Shown here piece by piece: positions 8,872 through 21,226 of a stretch of DNA of 21,226 nt (position 1 is its first letter; the number at the start of each line of letters is the position of its first letter). Made by a program: the position numbers and the translations under genes. Source of the DNA: Cudoniella acicularis (lineage: Eukaryota; Ascomycota; Leotiomycetes; Helotiales; Helotiaceae); NCBI GenBank assembly GCA_013054445.1, contig JAAMPI010001009.1:1-21226 (forward strand). Direction: 5' to 3'. Below the pieces are notes generated by a model that was not told the origin of the DNA, ran no database searches, and saw only the letters and a list, made by a program, of their open reading frames with translations.

Positions 8872-11800
8872 GGTGATTTGGTAGTTGAAGAGCGAGCTCT
8901 TGAGAGATTTGCATTCGAGCCTTCGCCGTGGACAGCAGCCGAGTAATAATCACGTGACTTGGTACAGGGGTTCCCAGCGAAAACTTGGTCTCGTCTCGAT
9001 AAACATCAGGTTTTTCATGTGCAAGGAAAACAGCCAGAATGTCGATCATTTTGCTGAGATTTGCAGTAATGGCACCGTATTCTAGTAAGAGGCAGAGATC
9101 TCTTTGTGTTAAAAATATGCGCAGCAAACGTTGTCCACAGCTATATCAGCAACTTTAAGATGTTATTTTTCAACAATGCTTGCACACCGACGGCCCGCAG
9201 ATTTGGGGCCCGACTCAAGGGCCCGAAGGGGCCGTAGAATATGGTTCTGAGCTTATTGCAACCCAATAGAAGTAGGAGGCAGGGCAATGCAAAGGGGTAG
9301 CTTCACCCGGCCCTTGAACGCTAAGCTTGAAGCCGATCACTAGCCGAACTCATCGTCTCAACTCGTAGGTCCATGGAGACCTGATAAATTAGCTACTTCT
9401 TATTAAGAGTTTTATAATTCCTGTAAATTTAAGGCTCGACACGCCCTAAGTGCTTCCTCATATGCAGCAATCTCTCGTCTCTCTTGTACACGGAATGGGA
9501 CAGATAGCAAAGTACCTGCTGATATTCTGCCGTGCCTTTGATTTAATTTCATGCCAAAAAAAAACCCCCATTTGTGTCAACCAACAAATTACAAAGGACT
9601 AGGTAGTGATGTCTCGTTGCACTGTAAGGTTACATGCGGCGTCCCCTCTTTCTGGAGGAGTCCGGGCTTCTCTTATCGTTATCCTCACCCCCACCAGCAA
9701 TTAATAAGGCTGACGCTGACAGATCCCTGAGACCGTGCTCTTGGGGCATCTGCCCAACGGCCATGGCTGCAGGGGAGCGTTTACAGGGGACCTTTTTCCA
9801 CGAGGGAGCACCCCTGCTGGCATCACAAGGACCCCGCGCCCATTTGACAGTACTACACCGGTACTCGGCTTAAGCTCAGAGCACACCGGGCTTCCAAGTT
9901 CTGTTGGGAAAAGGACATCGGACAGATGGAGTAGTACATGCAACACTCAACGTCTTGTTGTGTTCTGTATTGCACATGCGAGTACCTCCGTACTGATGCA
10001 GATGCATGGTTGCGAATCAAAGCGATGAGAAGGTCGGATCCTACGGGACAAAATCGGAACCGAGATCGGCAAACAACGGCCACGCCGAGGGAGTGGGAGC
10101 GGGAGGAGCAGGAGCAGAAGGAATATTGATATTGATATGCGGCAATGCGAAGCTCTAGTGCCTTCCAAGAGCTTCTGGAAGAATACCTTGGTACTTTCGA
10201 AGTTTTTGAAAAACCGAAATCCACGTCGGGGCTGGCGTAGCGTTTTCAGCCGAACAAAACTGGATGAATGTTGAAGCCACCCAAGCGAGCCACGATGCTC
10301 TCTGCGCTGCGCTGCAAGTGCCGGTACGGATCTGCACTGGTTGCCGTTATCTCTAGCTTTTACCGTAGCACGACCACGACACACGACTTGTTCTTCAGAG
10401 TTTTCCTTAGGCGCTCAGGGTCTTCCTCAGCCACCATTGCCTCTCTGCATGATGCATCTCCGGTATCACCAGCCACACGCTTAGCTCCTGAGCTTGGCTC
10501 CCGTGCTGACAGGCCCAGGTCGCTGGGCCCGACATTCAGGGTCCAGTGTCAAAGTGGATCCGATCGACCTGCGGGGAGGTGTGGCTTGCAGAGAACGATC
10601 TGGCATGTGGTCGGTCAGCTTGTCAGGGAGAAGCGACATACCTAAGTTTTGCACCTCCTGCAGTAACCTGCTGCCCGAGTCTCCGGGCCACTACCTACCT
10701 AGTACGGAGCGCTCTACCTAGGTAGGTACTTCCGAGTGCTGTCCTGTCCTGCCCTAGACCGATCACGGTCGCGAGGCCCAGGGCCCGGCCTACCGAGTAC
10801 ATTTTCTTGTACCTTATTATGAGTGTAGGTATGAGTATGAGTCTTCGATGCTCGCATCGCATCGCGGCATCATGATCGAGCTTCGCCTCATCGGCCACGC
10901 TCAACCGCGACAACGTGTCAAAGGACACACCTGTAGTTGCTGTTGAATTGACCAGTAATGAATCAAACCTAGGTAGATGCAGTACGTCGTCTGCTGAATT
11001 GTGTTGTAGGCTGTAAGGCAGGCTACGCACGCATATGACCGGAGATGGAGGAATATTGTTTGCGCATCCTATTCCTCATCGCCGAAGCGAGAGCGAGTCG
11101 AGTCCGGGGCGCTTGGCACCGTTACTGCAATTGTACGAAGTTCTCGTTTCGCGCTGTATTCCAGGAGGGGCATCCACGCAGTAAATTTGAAATTGAGGCA
11201 GCGGATGTAACATAGAAACGTCGGAGTTTGGCCACCTCTGACTACGCGTACGCTTGAACTTCTGTGTCACAGTACTCTCAACTGCGAGTACCGAGTATCT
11301 GGTGCAGTCACTCGCATTCGCACTCATAGGTAGTAGTCACTGACTGAGCCACAGCTGCGGGGTATTCTTTGACTCTTTGCAAGGTTATGGCAATGGCTGC
11401 GCTGGCTCGACAGCACATGGCCTTGTACCAAAGGGTCCAGCTTGACCATGCAGATTTTCAGCATGCTTGACATTGCAGAGCAATGCGATTCCTAGGAGGA
11501 GGAGAGACACGCAAAGTCCGTAGGGCAGAGGTGGATTTGAGGTAAAAAGAAATTAGACGGCCGTCGCCGGCGTGCATCACAACGTACGAAGTACTGGAGA
11601 GAGAGGCTGCTATTCCTGGTCGCGTCTTCCGAACTTTCGGCGGAAGCCGAGCCCACTTATATTTCTATGAAAGCCAATTAAAAGTGTTAAAGTGAGGCTG
11701 GGAATATGCACAGCCACGAGTTGGGGCCTTCATCCCTGAAGAGCTAGCGGCCCGAGGGAGGCCACACTAGCCCTGATCCGTCATCACATCTTGGTGAGGC

Positions 11801-11895
11801 TGCAGGGGTGTTGAACTTGGAAGTGACATCATGGTGAGGAGAGGAAAGAGCGAATCCGTACAGTCCACCTTCCCCCCGTCTCGTCCGACGACTCA
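8872..11895. other. 3-kb intergenic region, probable distal promoter DNA
   Basis: No convincing gene on either strand. Open frames of 80-145 codons (for example 9947-10384 minus, 9634-10028 plus) have Ser/Arg/Leu-rich composition and overlap each other. The region contains scattered GTAC/CCTAGG palindromic words. Closer to the zinc-finger gene there is a CCAAT box (around 11673-11677) and a CRE-like TGACATCA (around 11824). It may also contain a non-coding transcript; nothing in the sequence shows one. Confidence 0.4.
10692..10728. repeat. inverted repeat built from CCTAGGTA words
   Basis: TACCTACCTAG (10692-10702) is the exact reverse complement of CTAGGTAGGTA (10718-10728), with a 15-nt spacer. 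The right arm overlaps the perfect palindrome TACCTAGGTA (10715-10724). A near copy (AACCTAGGTA) is at 10966-10975, and further copies lie at 20736-20794. Confidence 0.75.
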
Positions 11896-12104
11896 ATGGA
11901 CTCCGCATATGCACAGCTGCCATGCATCTTGCCCGGGATTCGCAACATGCGAGCTTTGCAAAGTAATATAACCAGCGTCTCTCACCTGCTTGCTCTAGAC
12001 CCTCCTCCTCTCCTTATACCATCCACACCCACTACCCACCACTCCACAATTACACATCGCTTCAGCAACAGCAGCAGCACTTTCTCTCATATACCCGCTA
12101 CTGG

Positions 12105-12147
12105 ATGACTACAACGCGATTTCTTTAAGCACATGACCGGCTTCTGA
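12105..12147 (+). promoter_or_regulatory. two short uORFs before the zinc-finger gene
   Basis: ATG 12105 opens a 7-codon frame ending TAA at 12128; ATG 12133 opens a 4-codon frame ending TGA at 12147. Both lie between a pyrimidine-rich, leader-like stretch (about 11998-12060) and the main ATG at 12311. A longer upstream frame (11896-12108, 70 codons) ends in an ATGA overlap with the first. Whether all are in the mRNA depends on the unmapped transcription start. Known principle: such uORFs usually lower main-frame translation. Confidence 0.4.
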
Positions 12148-12310
12148 TACCATAAGCCGAGTCTCTTTCTAGTCCCTTCCACAAAGCCGCGCAACTCGAC
12201 GTCCTATTTGTCGGCGGCTAGTCGACCGGCGAGTCATCCAAGGCCTTCTAAGAAGGATAAAGACTCTCCATCCCGCCACCGAACAATCCGATCCGACTCG
12301 AAAATTTAGC

Positions 12311-14350
12311 ATGTTACAACTAGCTTTGCCCTTACGCCGCAACGAATTCACAGATCAGCACCGCTTTTCGTCATCGACCGCAACCAATTCCTCCTCATCT
12401 CAACCGCTATACAACATAAACGCAACCGCGACGAACGACTTCTTCCCCTTTGCTGCCGACCAGCCTTTGTTCGACTACCAGGCCCAGCAGTTCGATCTGA
12501 GCCCCTCGCAATCGCTGATGCGGACTGAGCAGCACTCTAGCAGCTGGCTCTCAAACGGCCAACTGACGCCTACTTCGACGACGAGAGCACACCACCGCGA
12601 ATCCTCGCTGTCCTCGCTGGGCTCAGCAGGACCAGCGTCGCCGTACACTGCCAATATCTCGAATCCGCAAGTGGCTGGGGATATTTATCATGATTTCCAC
12701 GATTATCATCAAGCGCCAGCGAAGCCACTGACCCCGATACATACTCCGCTGCAAGAAAACTTCCTAGCGCCCAACTACACGAATTTCTACCACAACTCCA
12801 GTTTGGCATATACAATGGGCCACGATGGCCTCCCAAGGCAAATGGGCGACGCGGAGCTGATGCCTGCACCCGAACTTCACTCACACTCGGGAAGGGCTTC
12901 AATGGCATCGGTGGCAAGTCATGAGTCACCATCCACGCCACCATCATACGACGAAGAGAGGCAGAAAAATGGTGAGATTTCAAGCCCCGACCTGTGGTCG
13001 AACGATTACTTACATCGCTGTGATGGTCAAGCCTACAGAAGTTCAATACCGAAACTCAATCGAACAATGACGGACATCTATGCAGACGAACTGTACAACC
13101 CGAACTTTCAAATAACCTCTGCTCCTTCCTCGAACCCAACCGCGACGACGACGCTTTCGCCACAGCAAAACGACGTGTTTTCACAAAGGTTACAGGCTGC
13201 AAACAATCAACATCTGAGCACACAAACCCCGTTGACGATACCTTCAAGAGAGCGCTCGCCATTCCGACAGGGTTCTCCTCTTGCGCCTACCAGCAACACA
13301 TTCGGTGCACAGTCTCCCAATGTACGTTTCAGCACGGCGACACACATGCGCGAGCAGCAAAAGGCAGAGAGTGATGCCCGGGCTCTTCAACACCAATTTG
13401 AAAGGACATCCCCGGAGCACACAACGCCAAAGACAATTTCGCCCAAAGATGTCGACTTGGTGTATCACGAGACCGAAGAAGATGCCAGGACCCCCCTCTT
13501 TCCTCCTCAAATTCCGCAAAGACAGTCGCCATCTTATCAACAACCAGCCGCCATCAAGGAAGAGCCCTCTGAGGCGGAAGACAATACTTCTCAGCGCAGC
13601 TACGGCAGTATGGCGACCTCGAGGAGGGAGAGCTCTTCAGCATATTCCACGTCCTCGCAGGCTGCGCAGCAGCGAAACAACTACAATTTCGTCACTCCCG
13701 GAGTACCAGGCGGTGTCCGTCAGATTCCCCAGCAATACCCGTTCATCTCGCAAACCCGCAGACAACCCAGCAACTTGTCGAGTGTAAGTGAAGAGTTCCC
13801 GGCGACCCTTACCTCGATGGAATCAAGCGGCAGCGAGTTTACCCCTGAGTCTCCAGAACTCAAAAAGCCTTCTAGCGTAGCTGCGGATACGGGAACGTAC
13901 ACTTGCACATATCACGGCTGTACTTTGAGGTTTGATACTCCAGCAAAACTTCAGCGACATAAGCGGGAGGGGCATCGGAATTCCACGTCGATCACAAGTG
14001 GGGCAGAAGAGGGCGGAATGACCTCAGCGGCGCAGCGCAATTCTCAAGCAGGTCCACATAAGGTTCGTCTTTCAAAATTTTGCTTTCCCAAACCAAAACT
14101 AACTCAAGTGGTGCAGTGCGAACGAATCAATCCATCGACCGGCAAACCCTGCAATACCATCTTCTCGCGACCGTACGATCTAACCCGGCACGAGGACACG
14201 ATCCACAATGCCCGCAAGCAAAAAGTCCACTGCCCGTTGTGCACCGAGGAGAAAAGCTTCAGTAGGAACGATGCGCTCACAAGACACCTGAGAGTGGTGC
14301 ATCCAGAGCACGTGGAAATGTCAAAGAGTCGCCGACGAGCTCATGACTGA
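12311..14350 (+). CDS. three-finger C2H2 zinc-finger transcription factor
   Basis: Join of 12311-14062 and 14117-14350, giving 661 residues. Residues 1-520 are Ser/Thr/Gln/Pro-rich and disordered-looking, with an IKEE sumoylation-type motif at 415-418. Finger 1: Cys532, Cys537, His550, His555. Finger 2 has a long first loop: Cys585, Cys596, His609, His614, containing FSRPYDLTRHEDTIH. Finger 3: Cys623, Cys626, His641, His646. A basic KSRRR segment lies near the C-terminus. Role: sequence-specific nuclear DNA binding is inferred from the fingers. The CX10C finger with FSRPYDL resembles, from memory, fungal Rpn4-type proteasome regulators; this is tentative, so no symbol is given. Start: ATG 12311 has A at -3. 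The frame stays open upstream to a TAG within TTTCTAG near 12171, so an unseen 5' exon and longer N-terminus are possible. The gene converges on ARO1. Confidence 0.85.
   Translation: MLQLALPLRRNEFTDQHRFSSSTATNSSSSQPLYNINATATNDFFPFAADQPLFDYQAQQFDLSPSQSLMRTEQHSSSWLSNGQLTPTSTTRAHHRESSLSSLGSAGPASPYTANISNPQVAGDIYHDFHDYHQAPAKPLTPIHTPLQENFLAPNYTNFYHNSSLAYTMGHDGLPRQMGDAELMPAPELHSHSGRASMASVASHESPSTPPSYDEERQKNGEISSPDLWSNDYLHRCDGQAYRSSIPKLNRTMTDIYADELYNPNFQITSAPSSNPTATTTLSPQQNDVFSQRLQAANNQHLSTQTPLTIPSRERSPFRQGSPLAPTSNTFGAQSPNVRFSTATHMREQQKAESDARALQHQFERTSPEHTTPKTISPKDVDLVYHETEEDARTPLFPPQIPQRQSPSYQQPAAIKEEPSEAEDNTSQRSYGSMATSRRESSSAYSTSSQAAQQRNNYNFVTPGVPGGVRQIPQQYPFISQTRRQPSNLSSVSEEFPATLTSMESSGSEFTPESPELKKPSSVAADTGTYTCTYHGCTLRFDTPAKLQRHKREGHRNSTSITSGAEEGGMTSAAQRNSQAGPHKVRLSKFCFPKPKLTQVVQCERINPSTGKPCNTIFSRPYDLTRHEDTIHNARKQKVHCPLCTEEKSFSRNDALTRHLRVVHPEHVEMSKSRRRAHD
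14063..14116 (+). other. stop-free phase-0 intron before zinc finger 2
   Basis: 54 nt with GTTCGT donor, CTAAC branch site (14099-14103) and GTGCAG acceptor. Its length is a multiple of three and it has no in-frame stop, so an unspliced message would encode 18 extra residues between Lys584 and the first Cys of finger 2. Evidence for splicing is the consensus branch site and the precise placement at the finger boundary; there is no transcript evidence here. Confidence 0.75.
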
Positions 14351-15448
14351 TCTTTCGAGGTGGTGTCGGCGGAAAAAAAATTGTCACATCATGTTCTCTC
14401 ATCGACGAGCGATTTGTGGCCCCACCTTCATGTCGCACTGCAAGCCATGGACGCAGGGTCGACGGCAGACGACGGCAGCTCCGTCCATCGGGCTTCGCGA
14501 TTATTTCTGATCGCAGGGTCCCCGGACATTATTAAGAGGGATACCGGATATAGCGATCCGAGCTGCCAAGTGCCAACACAGCCTGGTGATCGGCGAATTG
14601 AAGGGTTCACAGTTGCGAAAATGACATCACGACGTCCATGCCCCGTTATGCTGCGGGTTTCATGCCCCAACGACAAAATTATTAATTGACGAATTTCTTT
14701 CATCATCATTTCATCATGTGCCGTCTCATTTGCATCTATGTATAGTGGAAGGAATACCTGCTTGCGCAATCTATATCCTTATGCAATTTGTTGGCGGGGC
14801 CTGTTTACTGTAATTCGTTCTGCTATACATTTCTTGCTATATATTTCAGACCGCATGTATATTATGTTTCCTTACACTTATTATTTGCGGGCAAATTTGC
14901 AAAACGGATAAGCGCAAGCGAGCAGCAGTTCACAAAAGAAAATAGGCAATATTTCATTAGAATGCGTCAGCGGCCTGTACTACTGGTTTCCTGTTTCTCT
15001 TATCTTGTCTCTATGCCGACTTCATTGGCTGTGTTTTCTGTAATAATTATCAAAATGGCTGGAGGACGAATACGAAATCACGACTAAATGAAAAGATAGA
15101 GATAAGACAGTCGAGGCGTGAGCCCGTTGTTGTAATTTTATATCGCATTAGATGGGATAAACTAAATTATAATTAGACTTGATATAATACCAATCTGTAT
15201 CGTGCTACGCTGTTACAACTTTGACAGAGCTAATTAACTTGAGATTACCCTAAGTTCTAGCAGGCCCCGACCAGTCAAAGGTACTAGTAGGTAGTTGCTA
15301 ATTTTGTGAAGTACACCCGCAAAATTCAACGACGTTCGCAATATTTTGTCACATCGTGCTAGCTAGAACCACTTATAAATAGGGTGTCCGAAGAATCTCC
15401 AATCCTATTTTATCCCTTGAGAAAAGAAAAACCTGCTTACTCCCAACC
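14351..15448. other. convergent intergenic region
   Basis: Lies between the stops of the zinc-finger gene (plus) and ARO1 (minus), so it must hold both 3' untranslated regions and terminators. It becomes AT-rich from about 14680. The plus-strand frame 14788-15087 is antisense-like and hydrophobic without a recognisable family. No RNA gene was seen. Confidence 0.45.
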
Positions 15449-20627
<5,179 letters not shown>

Positions 20628-20734
20628 TTATTGCGACGCCGAGGTGGAGATGAGTATTATTTGTTTATAAGCAATTATCGGAGCTATCTTTAGGTTTCAA
20701 GAAAGTAGAAAGCCCTCAACTGAAACTTGAAAGT

Positions 20735-20794
20735 CTACCTAGGTAGTTGGGGGTGAGGTCGCAGGTACCACCTACCTAGGTATATACCTAGGCA
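20735..20794. repeat. cluster of CCTAGG palindromes
   Basis: CTACCTAGGTAG at 20735-20746, TACCTAGGTA at 20773-20782 and TACCTAGGCA at 20785-20794 lie in the space between ARO1 and the possible gene at 20886. The same word occurs in the intergenic DNA at 10715-10724, and a 9-of-10 copy at 10966-10975. Confidence 0.7.
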
Positions 20795-20885
20795 GCTGGA
20801 AGGTGGTAGGGTACTTATGTAAGCGTCGCTCCACCCGAAGTCACTTCTCCCGGCCATCATCCTTCTACAAGACAATACACTGCGT

Positions 20886-21011
20886 ATGCTCGACACTACC
20901 ACCATCGCCATCGCTCTCGGCACCACCGTTGCGCTCACAACACTTCACACTCTTCAATCCAGAAGTTTCTCCTCCTCGTCGGTTCGCGGCCTGCACGTGC
21001 TGGGAAAATAG
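20886..21011 (+). CDS. possible 5' end of a gene divergent from ARO1
   Basis: ATG 20886 follows a pyrimidine-rich stretch with CAA-rich bases just before the start, as in many fungal leaders. The frame encodes 41 residues: a hydrophobic Ala/Thr/Leu segment (about residues 6-21), then an Arg/Ser-rich stretch (QSRSFSSSSVRG). It stops at TAG 21009-21011. The N-terminus resembles a mitochondrial presequence or signal anchor. The stop might be inside an intron (a GTGCTG donor after codon 37 is one weak option), but I could not build a convincing exon 2. The minus-strand frame 20865-21200 competes and looks worse. Confidence 0.25.
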   Translation: MLDTTTIAIALGTTVALTTLHTLQSRSFSSSSVRGLHVLGK

Positions 21012-21226
21012 CTCTGCCGATAGCTGTCTGTTACAGAGCATAATACTGACGTGGCTCTGGCTGAAGTCTGAAGTAACCAGCAACAACAGCCTACACTGCA
21101 CCCGAGAAACCAAAGCCGGGGCATTTGTGCCTATACTTCTAGCCACCGAAATTCCGGATGTTGCAGGCTGGCCCGCATCCAAGACATGTAAAGTGTCCAC
21201 ATGCAGCCGCAGCCGGGACTTTTCGT

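Noticed and set aside
8852..9127. Minus-strand 91-codon frame upstream of the assembly-factor gene
   Set aside because: It overlaps exon 1 of that gene in another frame and has no recognisable domain.
9190..9235. Repeated GGGCCC-type words suggesting a hairpin or binding-site cluster
   Set aside because: Short GC-rich words without a consistent spacing or long complementary arms; not enough to call a feature.
9853..10384. Overlapping minus-strand frames of 123-145 codons
   Set aside because: Arg/Ser/Leu-rich low-quality translation in several overlapping frames, no motif; treated as chance.
12570..13543. Minus-strand frames of up to 158 codons within the zinc-finger gene
   Set aside because: Antisense shadows of the long, biased coding sequence on the plus strand.
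20865..21200. Minus-strand 111-codon frame at the right edge
   Set aside because: No recognisable motif; it covers the more gene-like plus-strand start at 20886.

Overview
The window is nuclear DNA of a filamentous ascomycete (Pezizomycotina; class not determinable from sequence alone). Three things point there: a fused pentafunctional AROM gene, short 54-76-nt introns with GT..AG ends and CTAAC/CTGAC/CTAAT branch sites, and TACCTAGGTA palindromes in intergenic DNA. No rRNA, tRNA, CRISPR array or intact transposase was recognised.

Left part (1-6150): the possible 3' end of a plus-strand gene (1-144); a minus-strand gene of unknown function with an apparent C-terminal membrane anchor (682-1629); an AT-rich stretch (about 1910-2970); then the decayed remains of a SNF2-type helicase on the minus strand (2972-5237). 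The relic keeps recognisable motifs I, Ib, II, III, IV, V and VI. They lie in at least four frame switches and carry substitutions in motifs I and II. It also holds a tandem array of three ~100-bp units that each look like a 45/46-nt exon piece plus a 54/55-nt intron. A four-copy 30-bp repeat and a poorly supported two-exon ORF lie next to it.

Middle (6150-12300): an AT-rich, gene-poor tract with small tandem repeats; weak membrane-like open frames without ATG (7189-7842); a two-exon minus-strand gene for a mitochondrial complex I assembly factor of the NDUFAF2/NDUFA12-like family (8076-8871); and about 3 kb without a convincing gene, which probably includes the promoter of the next gene.

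Right part (12311-21226): a plus-strand three-finger C2H2 transcription factor (12311-14350) with a stop-free 54-nt phase-0 intron directly before its second finger, and short upstream ORFs in its leader. It converges on ARO1/AROM (15449-20240, minus), the five-enzyme protein for steps 2-6 of the shikimate pathway. A 55-nt intron near its 3' end separates off the last 24 codons. Its upstream region has an 18-codon uORF, a perfect Gcn4/CPC1-type TGAGTCA site and inverted CCAAT boxes. A possible divergent gene starts at 20886. The most useful observations are the corrected gene structures (ARO1, NDUFAF2, the zinc-finger gene), the ARO1 control elements, and the exon-intron tandem array in the helicase relic. 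I saw no clearly new biological system.
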